In this document: one piece after another, positions 9,047 to 16,886 of the stretch | Numbering within the stretch: the stretch's first letter is position 1 | How the letters are laid out: every line of letters begins with the position of its first letter | DNA from: CAVPTL01 sp963727235 | Lineage (GTDB): Bacteria > Actinomycetota > Thermoleophilia > Gaiellales > JAICJC01 | Direction: 5' to 3' | Length of the DNA: 64,000 bases | NCBI GenBank assembly: GCA_963727235.1 | Contig: CAVSFZ010000019.1 | Location: 124,001-188,000, forward strand | Translations under genes and position numbers: made by a program | Notes under the pieces: generated by a model | The model's database searches: none | What the model saw: only the letters and a program-made list of their open reading frames with translations | Told to the model about the DNA's origin: nothing

Positions 9047-9619
9047 TCAGTTGGGGACGTCGACGAGATCGCAGGAGAGCCGGCCGTTGGCGCGGAACTC
9101 CTGCCAGTGCCGGAACGCCGACTCGGTCAGCCGGCCCTTGACCTCGCCGCGGCTGATCAGCGCCTCCACCTCGTCGGGAGTAAACCACTCCGGCGCCGCC
9201 ACGATGTCGGGATCGTTGACCGCATAGCTCGTCTGGCGCGGCTGGCCGCACAGATAGTTGAGCCGGATCGACGTGCCGATGCGTTTCCCCTCGGCATCAT
9301 GCTCGCGCACCAGCGCCTGGCCGACCAGCGTGGCCTGGCTCGCTGCGTACCCGGTCTCCATCAGCAGGTTTCGGTTGACGACGTGCTCAGGCAGCTGCAC
9401 ATGGCCGTCCTCGTCGCTTCGGTCCATCCACCCGGTCGGGAAGTTCCAGCGCGGCTGGCCCTCGCGGTTGAGCTGGCGCACCATCAGCAGCTCGCCGCCG
9501 TGCTCGACGATCGCGCACACGGTGGTTGCAAGAATCAGCTCGTGGTCGAGGCTGGTCAGCGACTCGATCGTCGGCGGGGTGGCGCTGAACGCGTCGGTCG
9601 GAGCTTGAGGATCGCTCAT
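9047..9619 (-). CDS. Nudix-like protein with degenerate Nudix box
   Basis: 190 residues with a Nudix fold layout: ATTVCAIVEHGGELLMVRQ for the first strands and WNFPTGWMDRSDEDGHVQ entering the box. The box helix reads RNLLMETGY where REUXEEXGU is expected, so two of the three metal-binding glutamates are replaced (E to N and E to M). It may be a non-hydrolytic binding protein or use another metal site. ATG 9619 is the only strong start, and the gene is divergent from the APH-like kinase. It is cotranscribed with the Rdx gene. Confidence 0.65.
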   Translation of the reverse strand: MSDPQAPTDAFSATPPTIESLTSLDHELILATTVCAIVEHGGELLMVRQLNREGQPRWNFPTGWMDRSDEDGHVQLPEHVVNRNLLMETGYAASQATLVGQALVREHDAEGKRIGTSIRLNYLCGQPRQTSYAVNDPDIVAAPEWFTPDEVEALISRGEVKGRLTESAFRHWQEFRANGRLSCDLVDVPN

Positions 9620-9690
9620 GCGGAATGTGTTGTAAGTTGGATCACGCTTTGCAGGATATACCCGACACTGGCGAATCGGAAAATCCGCCG

Positions 9691-10590
9691 ATGTGGGCAG
9701 CTGAGCAGGTGGTCGGCCGTAATCGCGCTCGCAGACTGATCCAAAGCCAATTTTCCGGCCTCGACTCGGACACGATTGAGCCACTCGGCGAGGGCTGGGA
9801 TCACACGGTTTGGGCGGTCGAGGAGCGGTGGGCCTTTCGGTTTCCGCGACGGGCCATCGTGCTCCCAGGACTCGAGCGTTCGACGGTGATGCTGCCGCGG
9901 ATCGCACCGCACCTGCCCGCGCCTGTGCCTGTGCCCGAGTTCCTCGGCCGGCCGGAGGATGACTACCCCTGGCCGTTTGTGGGCGGTGCGCTGATCGACG
10001 GTGGTGAGCTCGCCGACGCCGACCTCAGCGAGCGGCAGCGGCGGGATCTGGCCGTGCCGCTGGCCGCCTTTCTGCGCGCGCTGCATGCGATCGACCCGGC
10101 GGTTGCCGCCGGCGTGCTCGAGGTCGACCCCATGGGTCGCACGGACATGGCCGTGAGGGTGCCGATTGCACGAGACCACGTGCAGCAGGTCGAGTCCGCC
10201 GGGTTATGGACCGCTCCCCATGCCCTGGAAGCGCTCTTCGACGCCGCCCTCCGCCTCGGGCCTCCCGAAACTCCGGTAATCGTGCACGGCGATCTCCATT
10301 CTCGGCACCTGCTTGTCTCCGGTGGAGATCTCACCGGGGTGATCGACTGGGACGACATCTGCCTGGCCGATCCGGCCGGCGACCTCTCGCTGTACTGGAG
10401 CGTGCTGACGCCACCTGGGCGTGCGATCTTCCGGACGGAGTACGGGGAGCTTTCCGAAGCGCAGCTCGTGCGCGCCCGCGTGCTTGCGGTGTTTCTGTGC
10501 TCGGCGCTGGCGCTGTATGCGGATGACCTGCACCTTCCCAACCTCCGCGCGGAGGCGGCGGCGGGGCTGGATCGTGCGGTCAGCGAGTGA
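9691..10590 (+). CDS. Aminoglycoside phosphotransferase (APH)-fold kinase
   Basis: About 299 residues. The APH/choline kinase fold is shown by the N-lobe segment LGEGWDHTVWAVEERWAFRF, the Brenner motif IVHGDLHSRHLLV (catalytic Asp in HGDLH) and the metal-binding GVIDWDDICLADPAGDLS. Such kinases phosphorylate antibiotics, sugars, amines or homoserine-like metabolites; nothing here fixes the substrate, and this should not be read as a resistance gene. A GAAAAT box ends 6 nt before ATG 9691, consistent with leaderless expression. The 3' end overlaps the convergent GNAT gene by 11 bp. Confidence 0.85.
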   Translation: MWAAEQVVGRNRARRLIQSQFSGLDSDTIEPLGEGWDHTVWAVEERWAFRFPRRAIVLPGLERSTVMLPRIAPHLPAPVPVPEFLGRPEDDYPWPFVGGALIDGGELADADLSERQRRDLAVPLAAFLRALHAIDPAVAAGVLEVDPMGRTDMAVRVPIARDHVQQVESAGLWTAPHALEALFDAALRLGPPETPVIVHGDLHSRHLLVSGGDLTGVIDWDDICLADPAGDLSLYWSVLTPPGRAIFRTEYGELSEAQLVRARVLAVFLCSALALYADDLHLPNLRAEAAAGLDRAVSE

Positions 10591-11065
10591 GGTCGCGCAG
10601 CAGCACCAGCGCCTGGTTATCCTCGTTCCACCAGCCCTTGGGCTCCCACAGCGACACGAACGCGTGCTTGTGGTAGAAGTGCCGGGTGCCCTGGTAGCCG
10701 TCGGTCACGCCGGGCTCGTCGCTTGATTCTGAGAGCGTTGTCACCACCAGGTATCGCGTCGCGTGGCTGAGTGCGTCGGCCGTGAACGTCTCCACCAGCC
10801 GACCGCCGATCCCGGTACGGCGGTGATCGGCGGATACGGCCAGCCAGGTGATCTCGCGGATCCCGACGAACCACGGCCGCCAGGTGAGGAAACCCACCAC
10901 TCCGTCGTCGTCAGCGGCCGTCAGCCCGGGTTCGGTGCGAACTGCCTGGGCGCACTCCGCCCGGCCGTGGGGGTCGCCGAAGTGGTAGGGCAGCGATGCC
11001 ACCACCGCGTCACAGCCGGCAGCGTCGTCCGGCTCGAGGCTGCGGATTACGACCTGCCCGCTCAT
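10580..11065 (-). CDS. GNAT family N-acetyltransferase
   Basis: 161 residues with the GNAT acetyl-CoA motif WLAVSADHRRTGIGGRLVE (Q/RxxGxG/A form) after the central strand, and a C-terminal RHFYHKHAFVSLWEPKGWW. The ATG overlaps the stop codon of the upstream DNA methyltransferase (ATGA), so translation is coupled to it. The substrate is unknown; pairing with a methyltransferase is unusual. Confidence 0.85.
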   Translation of the reverse strand: MSGQVVIRSLEPDDAAGCDAVVASLPYHFGDPHGRAECAQAVRTEPGLTAADDDGVVGFLTWRPWFVGIREITWLAVSADHRRTGIGGRLVETFTADALSHATRYLVVTTLSESSDEPGVTDGYQGTRHFYHKHAFVSLWEPKGWWNEDNQALVLLRDLTR

Positions 11066-12114
11066 GCTGCGGCCGGCTCGGCCGCCCGGCCCAATGCTCG
11101 ATCGATCACCACCGGGTCGGGGCCGACCAGCAGCAGCAGCTCGCTGTTTGTCAGGTGTGAGACCTCGCCGACGCGCACCCCGGCGGGGTTGTGGATGCCG
11201 ATCTGTGCGCCGACGTACCGTTTGCTCTGGAGCTCCACGACGCCCACGTGGCCGTGCTCGGCCAGCAGCTCGCACACGTGGTCGGTGTCGTGGTGGGTCT
11301 CGTTGGAGAGCGACACCAGCAGCCACGGCGCCGCCACCGACTCGAGCAGTTGCGCCAGCGCCGCAGACGCATGCCGGCGGGAGTTGTACGCGCTCTTGGT
11401 GGTACGGCAGTCGACCCGCTTGCGGGCGATCCCGTAGGCCTGGGGGCGATCCCAGCGCACCAGCGTTTCCCAGATGTGGTAGTTGGAGAAGTAGGAGTGC
11501 TGGTTGTAGGGCGGGTCGATGTAGACCAGGTCGACGTCGAGCCCTTCGGCGAGCGCATTGGCGTCCTCGCGCAGCACTCGGCCGGCAGGGCCGGGCACGG
11601 GCTCGGGTTCACGCAGCTCGAGCGGATTGGCCGCCCGCGGCGCCCACGACTTGAGATAGGCCATCTGCACCCCGGTGGTGCTGTCGACACGATCGGCTGC
11701 CTCAAGCAGCGAGGTGAGCACCAGACCTCGCTCCACGTCCTCCAACGGATACTCGTCGATGGCCGCCCGCACAGCGTCGATCCGGGCACCGTTTTGGGGC
11801 GTGAAGAAGCGTGCGTCGATGCAGAATGTCTGGGTGAAGTACCCGGGAGCCGGGGGCAGCTGCGAGAGCTCTGCCAGCGTTCGTCGCAGCGCATGCCGGT
11901 CGACCGACTCATCCGCAGCGATGTACGCCTGCCCCAGCACCTCGGAGTAGCTCGCCAGATCGTTGGAGACGACCTCGAGTCCGATCCGGCGCAGACCCTG
12001 TCCGACCCGGGTGGTGCCGGCGAACAGGTCGCATGCGGTTGATACCGGCAGCTCGCTGACGATCCGCTGGATCAGCGGTACCAGCCGCCGTTTCGAGCCG
12101 AGGTACTTGATCAC
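11062..12114 (-). CDS. D12-class (Dam-like) adenine-specific DNA methyltransferase
   Basis: About 350 residues. The N-terminus VIKYLGSKRRLVPLI is the SAM-binding motif region of D12-class N6-adenine methyltransferases, DLFAGTTRVG is motif I, and VYIDPPYNQHSY holds the catalytic DPPY motif IV. No restriction endonuclease gene is adjacent, so it appears to be an orphan methylase. The start is GTG 12114 because TACTGT (minus strand, 12122-12127) lies 7 nt upstream as a leaderless -10 box. It is coupled to a GNAT gene by an ATGA overlap. Confidence 0.88.
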   Translation of the reverse strand: MIKYLGSKRRLVPLIQRIVSELPVSTACDLFAGTTRVGQGLRRIGLEVVSNDLASYSEVLGQAYIAADESVDRHALRRTLAELSQLPPAPGYFTQTFCIDARFFTPQNGARIDAVRAAIDEYPLEDVERGLVLTSLLEAADRVDSTTGVQMAYLKSWAPRAANPLELREPEPVPGPAGRVLREDANALAEGLDVDLVYIDPPYNQHSYFSNYHIWETLVRWDRPQAYGIARKRVDCRTTKSAYNSRRHASAALAQLLESVAAPWLLVSLSNETHHDTDHVCELLAEHGHVGVVELQSKRYVGAQIGIHNPAGVRVGEVSHLTNSELLLLVGPDPVVIDRALGRAAEPAAA

Positions 12115-12156
12115 GCGATTGACAGTAGCGAGCGCACCGGTCGGGGAGAATTCGGC

Positions 12157-12636
12157 ATGATCCTCCGAACCATGCCGAACATCAACGATCCTGAGTTTGA
12201 CGAGCCGCGTGAGCATCCCGGGTTTCGGGCACGCAGAGCGCGCATCGGCTACCAGCTCGGCAGCGAGCGGATCGGGCTGAGCCTGTGGGAGGTCGATCCC
12301 GGCCAGGCGGCCTACCCGTACCACTTCCACCTCACCGAGGAGGAGCTGGTGATCGTGCTCGACGGCGAGCTCACGCTGCGAACACCCGAAGGCGAGCGGG
12401 AGCTCGAAGTGGGGGAGGTGGTGCGCTTTGCCCGCGGCGAGCAGGGCGGTCATCAGATCATGAACCGATCGCAGTCGGCCGCCCGGTTTCTCTCCACCAG
12501 CACCCACGGGGAGCCTGACATCGTGTTCTATCCCGACTCCGACAAGGTGGGCGCCTCCGAGCGGCTGCCGAGAGGCGGCGGCGTGCGGTTGTTCTTCCGA
12601 CAGGGGGATGCGGTCGACTACTACGACGGCGAGTAA
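12157..12636 (+). CDS. Cupin-domain protein
   Basis: 159 residues from ATG 12157; ATG 12172 (MPNINDPEFDEP) is an equally plausible start and matches where related proteins begin. The double-stranded beta-helix has metal-binding motif 1 in PYHFHLTEEELVIVLDGE and motif 2 around GEQGGHQIMNRS. C-terminal YPDSDKVGASE and AVDYYDGE are typical of small cupins often annotated as conserved hypothetical. Metal binding through the His/Glu residues is likely; the reaction is unknown. Confidence 0.8.
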   Translation: MILRTMPNINDPEFDEPREHPGFRARRARIGYQLGSERIGLSLWEVDPGQAAYPYHFHLTEEELVIVLDGELTLRTPEGERELEVGEVVRFARGEQGGHQIMNRSQSAARFLSTSTHGEPDIVFYPDSDKVGASERLPRGGGVRLFFRQGDAVDYYDGE

Positions 12637-12667
12637 CGTCGCTGCATCCGATGTCGGACTCTCGGGG

Positions 12668-13222
12668 TCAACAGAACTCTTCTCCGACGTCGCCGCTGCG
12701 TCGCGACAGCAGGCCGTTTGCGGTGAACTCGTAGAAGCCCATCTCACCCAGCGGGGGTGAGTAGGCGTGAATCGAGGTGGCCACGGTGGCACCGCTTTGA
12801 CTCACGTCGTGGATGTAGCTTGGGCCGAACGAGAACACCGATCCGCTGCCGTACACAACCGACGGCGTGGGGCCGCCTCCCAGCGCCAGCCGCCGTTCCT
12901 CGAGCGATCCGTCGGTGACCGCCACCGCACCGCGGCTGCCGTTGTGATCGTGAAATCCGGTGTCCTGCTGCTGTGACCAGCAGATCAGCCACACCTCCAG
13001 CGTGTCGTCAAGGTGCAGTTGGACGTAGAAGCGCTCGCTGGTGGAGTGCTTCACCAGGTGCTCCCACAGGTGCGGTCGGGCGACCAGCGCCTGCACCAGC
13101 TCCTCGAGTTCCATGCGGCTGAAATCCCAGCGCCGGCTGGTCTGCGAGAACCACAGGTCGAGCCGTGGATCCATGGCCCGAAGCTCGGAGGATTCGTCAG
13201 GTTTGCGTGCGAACGTCGACAT
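12668..13222 (-). CDS. Cysteine dioxygenase type I-like protein
   Basis: 184 residues of the cupin/CDO superfamily. RFYVQLHLDDTLEVWLICW precedes the iron-binding GFHDHNGSRGAV (two His), and SYIHDVSQSG gives the third His of the 3-His iron site. Family members oxidise cysteine or related thiols (3-mercaptopropionate) to sulfinates. Which thiol is used cannot be decided. A GAGGT ribosome binding site lies 8 nt before ATG 13222. Confidence 0.82.
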   Translation of the reverse strand: MSTFARKPDESSELRAMDPRLDLWFSQTSRRWDFSRMELEELVQALVARPHLWEHLVKHSTSERFYVQLHLDDTLEVWLICWSQQQDTGFHDHNGSRGAVAVTDGSLEERRLALGGGPTPSVVYGSGSVFSFGPSYIHDVSQSGATVATSIHAYSPPLGEMGFYEFTANGLLSRRSGDVGEEFC

Positions 13223-13458
13223 TGCTTTGACCTCGATTCGGCGAGCACCGGGGGAGACGGTGCGGTGGTGATTCGTGGGGTTCCGGAATCAACGCGGATT
13301 GGTGGTCAGCGGTTTTGAGGCTGTGCCCGGCACCACAAACTCAGTTTCCAACTTTGCTTATAGGCATTGTATGATACTCACGGTACGTTGAGGTTCGACG
13401 TGCGTCAAGCCGCTTAACACCGTCGCAACACAGGCAACCCGCTCGATACCGTTACGCG
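13223..13458. other. Intergenic region between divergent genes
   Basis: This 236-bp gap has an AT-richer stretch (about 13335-13385, with TTGCTTATAGGCATTGTATG) that probably holds promoters in both directions, and the leaderless -10 TACCGT (13447-13452) for the downstream exporter. A short GTGCC-C-GGCAC palindrome sits at 13323-13333. No ORF is supported. Confidence 0.4.
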
Positions 13459-14373
13459 ATGGCCAACATCGCCGAACCGTCCGCTGCACTCGGGGCGCGT
13501 CTGGATCGAGCGTTCGAGCGCGTCCCCGCGCCCGGGCTGCTGATGGGGGCGATGATCGCATTCCAGGTTGGCGGAGCTCTGGGGGTGTGGCTGCTGCCGG
13601 CGTTTGGCACCTTCGGCACGGGGTGGGTGCGCTCGCTGGGCTCGGGGCTGCTCTTGTGTGTGATTGCACGGCCCCGGATCCGCGGAGTCGCCCGCCGTCA
13701 TCTGGCGATTGTGACCGCATTGGGGGCAGCGATCGCGGGAGCCAACGTCGTGTTCTATCTCGCGGTCGATCGCATCCCGATCGGGGTGGTCGTGACCGTC
13801 TCGTTCGTCGGCCCGCTGGCGGTGGCGCTGTTCGGCTCGCGCCGGCCCCGGGACGTTGCCTGGGTGGCTCTGGCGGCGGCGGGTGTCGCGCTCTTCGGCG
13901 GACTGCCCGGTGGCGCCGCGCTGGATCCGGTCGGTCTCGCGTTTGCGGTGATGGACGGGATCTTCTGGGCGGCCTACGCCGTGCTTGCCAAACGCATCGG
14001 CGCGGTGCTGCCGTCGAGCCAGGGTCTGACACTGGGAACGCTGGTTGCGGCGGTGCTCTTGCTCCCGTTCGTTCCCGCATCGCTGGATACGTCTGCGATC
14101 ACCCCAAAGGTCGTGGCCGCGATGGTTGGCGTGGGACTTCTCACAGCGCTTCCGTACCTGCTCGAGTTCGCGGCCCTGCAGCGGATGGCGACGGCCACCT
14201 ACGGCGTGCTGGTGAGCCTGGAGCCCGCCTTTGCCACGATCATCGGCGTGATCATGCTGGGCCAGCACCCGTCGCCGACAGAGGTGGTCGCGATCGCGCT
14301 GGTGGTGGCGGCGTCGGTGGGGGCGGCGCGGTCGGCTGGTGCCGCGGTTGCCGCCGATGTCGGCGGTGTCTGA
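13459..14373 (+). CDS. EamA/DMT family transporter (RhtA-like)
   Basis: 304 residues with ten hydrophobic segments arranged as two EamA repeats. Features include LGAAIAGANVVFYLAVDRIP, VVVTVSFVGPLAVALFGSRRP and the second-repeat ATYGVLVSLEPAFATIIGVI, which resemble the RhtA/YedA class of amino-acid or metabolite exporters. It sits in the cytoplasmic membrane. ATG 13459 is 6 nt after TACCGT, a leaderless promoter. The cargo is not identifiable. Confidence 0.85.
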   Translation: MANIAEPSAALGARLDRAFERVPAPGLLMGAMIAFQVGGALGVWLLPAFGTFGTGWVRSLGSGLLLCVIARPRIRGVARRHLAIVTALGAAIAGANVVFYLAVDRIPIGVVVTVSFVGPLAVALFGSRRPRDVAWVALAAAGVALFGGLPGGAALDPVGLAFAVMDGIFWAAYAVLAKRIGAVLPSSQGLTLGTLVAAVLLLPFVPASLDTSAITPKVVAAMVGVGLLTALPYLLEFAALQRMATATYGVLVSLEPAFATIIGVIMLGQHPSPTEVVAIALVVAASVGAARSAGAAVAADVGGV

Positions 14374-14382
14374 CGCCCGCGG

Positions 14383-15114
14383 CTAGGCGAGTGAGCCGAG
14401 ATCGACCGGGATCACCGTGCCACTGACCGCTGACGCGCGCTCACTGGCCAAGAACGCGATCACCTCGGCAACCTCTCGCGGGTCGACCATCCGGCCGGCC
14501 GGGTTGTCGTCATCCATCGAGGCAAGCACTTCTTCCCGGGTGCGGCTGTGCAACCGGGCCTGGTCGTCGATCTGGCCCTCGGCCATGCCCGTCCACATCC
14601 ATCCGGGGGCGACAGCGTTCGCGGTCAAACCCAAGCGCGCGCCCTCGAGCGCCGCCACCTTGACCAGGCCGGCCACGCCGTGTTTTGCCGACACGTATGC
14701 GGGCTTGAACACCTCACCCACGAGGGCGGAGCTCGACGCCGTGACGATGATGCGGCCACCGGGGCGCTCGGTCAGGGGCGTCCAGGCATGCTTGATTGCA
14801 AGGAACGGGCCGGTCAGCATCACGCCCAGGAGCCGGTCCCACTGATCGTTGGGGAACTGTGCGAACGGCGCCATGAACTGTGCCCCGGCGTTGAGCACGA
14901 GCGTGTCCAGCCGGCCGTGGCGCTCCAGGGCGATATCGACCATCGCGCGGCATCCGTCGTCCGACGCCGCGTCCAGATGCTCGCAGCCGTCGCCGGTCAG
15001 GTCGACTCCGATCACCGTCGCACCTTCGCGTTCGAGCAGCTCGCACACGGCACGTCCGAGCCCTCCCGCAGCTCCGGTGACGACGGCCACACGGCCGCTC
15101 TGCGGCAGTGTCAC
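14383..15114 (-). CDS. Short-chain dehydrogenase/reductase (SDR)
   Basis: 243 residues. The NAD(P)-binding TGAAGGLGRAVCELL (TGxxxGxG), the NAG motif in LVLNAGAQFM, the catalytic Ser region IIVTASSSALVGE, YVSAKHG (YxxxK) and the C-terminal VSGTVIPVDLG define a classical SDR. The Asp at the end of strand 2 (VIGVDLTG) favours NAD(H). The substrate is unknown; 3-hydroxyacyl or sugar-alcohol dehydrogenases are the nearest-looking groups. GTG 15114 begins 27 nt after the end of the GNAT gene, so an operon is likely. Confidence 0.85.
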   Translation of the reverse strand: MTLPQSGRVAVVTGAAGGLGRAVCELLEREGATVIGVDLTGDGCEHLDAASDDGCRAMVDIALERHGRLDTLVLNAGAQFMAPFAQFPNDQWDRLLGVMLTGPFLAIKHAWTPLTERPGGRIIVTASSSALVGEVFKPAYVSAKHGVAGLVKVAALEGARLGLTANAVAPGWMWTGMAEGQIDDQARLHSRTREEVLASMDDDNPAGRMVDPREVAEVIAFLASERASAVSGTVIPVDLGSLA

Positions 15115-15141
15115 TGGTGCGGGTTTGGGTCGTCCACGCGA

Positions 15142-15762
15142 TCAGCGTACCCCAGCCGTGGCCTTGAGGTGTCTGGCCAGTGGTCTGGTGGCGACCACCC
15201 AGGCCGGGGGGCCGCCTCCCGGCAACTCGCCGGCGAATGCGACCTTGAAGCCGAACCGCTTGAGGTAGTCGACCGCAGCGGCGGTGGGGACCACGACATA
15301 TGACCGCGCCGCTTCGCGTTTGGCCATGTCGAGCCCGTGGTTCACCAGCGCTGACCCAACTCCCCGGCTGCGATGGTCAGGGTGCACATACAGATCTATC
15401 AGCCGGTAGCCGCCGAGCATGCCGGTGTTATCGATCCAGTCCCAGAAGCGACGGTATCGATCGGGATCCTCGGCCATGGCCATGACAATCGGCCATGCCC
15501 GCGCGTCGATCTCATACAGGTCGGTAACGTCGTCGGGCGGCAGCCAGAGCGCGATCCCCAAGCCATCGCCCACGCACCAGACGTCGCCCAGCTTGATCAG
15601 GTCATGGATCCACACGCGCAGCCAGGGCGCCATCCGCTGCTCGAGGTCATCACCTTCGCCGAACATCCACCTGCAGGTCGGATCATCGCGTTGCCTGCTG
15701 ACCATGGCGGTGACGATATCGTCACACATGTCATCGGTTGCCTGGGTGACAGAGTGGGGCAT
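15142..15762 (-). CDS. GNAT family N-acetyltransferase
   Basis: 206 residues. The N-terminal half (RMAPWLRVWIHDLIKLGDVWCVGDG region) is the variable part. The acetyl-CoA site LIDLYVHPDHRSRGVGSALV and the terminal DYLKRFGFKVAFAGEL are standard GNAT features and resemble the subgroup with WLPPDD in the middle. The target is unknown. It is the first gene of a probable two-gene unit with the SDR. Confidence 0.83.
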   Translation of the reverse strand: MPHSVTQATDDMCDDIVTAMVSRQRDDPTCRWMFGEGDDLEQRMAPWLRVWIHDLIKLGDVWCVGDGLGIALWLPPDDVTDLYEIDARAWPIVMAMAEDPDRYRRFWDWIDNTGMLGGYRLIDLYVHPDHRSRGVGSALVNHGLDMAKREAARSYVVVPTAAAVDYLKRFGFKVAFAGELPGGGPPAWVVATRPLARHLKATAGVR

Positions 15763-16022
15763 GAGCCGATCCGCCGGGGGGCGTGACTGCTTACGCCTGT
15801 ACCGAACGCCGCGTGGGGCTGGAAGAGTCTACCTGACGGTGGACCTTTGGTAACCTGACGTGGACGGAAGCTTTACGGCCGCAGGTACGTCGATGAGGAG
15901 AGCAGCGTGGCCGCCCCGTCAGCGTCCGCAGGGCCGGGCCGGTAGGCACCCGGGCTGCCGGCCGGGATTCCCCACCGGATCAGTACACTTGGTCGCTTCG
16001 ACCACATCCGATGGGGGGATTG
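15763..16022. other. Intergenic promoter region
   Basis: About 260 bp between divergent genes. TACACT at 15984-15989 is a plausible -10 for the downstream hydrolase, giving a leader of about 27 nt that carries GGGGGGA 5 nt before ATG 16023. No ORF or clear RNA structure is supported. Confidence 0.4.
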
Positions 16023-16886
16023 ATGGCCACAACCACAACGCAGCACGAAGACGAGCAGGTTGAGCGCGCCAACGCGTCGGGCAAGACTCCGGTCGTGTTC
16101 ATTCACGGCCTGTGGCTTCTGCCCAGCAGCTGGGATCGATGGGCGGCCGTGTTCGAGGAGGCGGGGTACACCGCCCTGACCCCCGGCTGGCCGGACGATC
16201 CGGAGACGGTGGAGGAGGCCAAGGAGCATCCCGAAGTTTTCGCCCACAACACGGTTGGGCAGGTCGCCGACCACTACGAGGAAGTGATCAAGCAGCTCAC
16301 GACCAAGCCGGCGGTGATCGGCCATTCCTTCGGCGGGCTGCTCACCCAGATCGTGGCTGGGCGCGGGCTCTCGGCCGTGTCCGTGGCGATCGATCCGGCT
16401 CCGTTTCGGGGTGTGCTGCCGCTGCCGATCTCGGCGCTGAAGTCGGCTCGCCCGGTGCTGGGCAACCCCACCAACCGCAACAAGGCCGTGCCCTTGACCT
16501 ACGAGCAGTTTCGCTACGGCTTTGCCAACGCGGTCACCGAGGAAGAGGCCCAGCAGCTGTACGACGAGTTCGCGGTGCCGGCGCCCGGAGCGCCGCTGTT
16601 TCAGGCGGCCACTGCCAACTTTAATCCGTGGACCGAAGCCAAGGTGAAGTCGAAGAATCCCGAGCGCGGTCCGCTTTTGATCATCAGCGGCGAGAAGGAT
16701 CACACCGTCCCGTGGGCAATCGCGAACGCGTCCTTCAAGAAGCAGAAGCGAAACCAGGGCGTGACCGAGATCGTCGAGATGCCAAATCGCGGGCACGCGC
16801 TCACGATCGATTCGGGTTGGCGCGAGGTTGCAGACACCGCGCTCACGTTTGTCAAGCGTTTCGCCGAGGCTACGCCAGCACCGTAA
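16023..16886 (+). CDS. Alpha/beta hydrolase
   Basis: 287 residues. The oxyanion loop VVFIHGLWLLPSSWDRW, nucleophile elbow VIGHSFGGLLTQ (Ser in GHSFG), acidic residue in IISGEKDHTVPW and histidine in PNRGHALTIDSGW form a complete catalytic triad. No signal peptide is present, so it is cytoplasmic. The substrate is unknown. ATG 16023 is chosen over 16011 because GGGGGGA lies 5 nt before it. The 3' end overlaps the convergent CocE-like gene by 17 bp. Confidence 0.88.
   Translation: MATTTTQHEDEQVERANASGKTPVVFIHGLWLLPSSWDRWAAVFEEAGYTALTPGWPDDPETVEEAKEHPEVFAHNTVGQVADHYEEVIKQLTTKPAVIGHSFGGLLTQIVAGRGLSAVSVAIDPAPFRGVLPLPISALKSARPVLGNPTNRNKAVPLTYEQFRYGFANAVTEEEAQQLYDEFAVPAPGAPLFQAATANFNPWTEAKVKSKNPERGPLLIISGEKDHTVPWAIANASFKKQKRNQGVTEIVEMPNRGHALTIDSGWREVADTALTFVKRFAEATPAP

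Noticed and set aside
13323..13333. GTGCC-C-GGCAC, a possible fourth member of the palindrome family
   Set aside because: Only the 11-bp core pairs; the flanks are not complementary, so chance in GC-rich DNA is likely.
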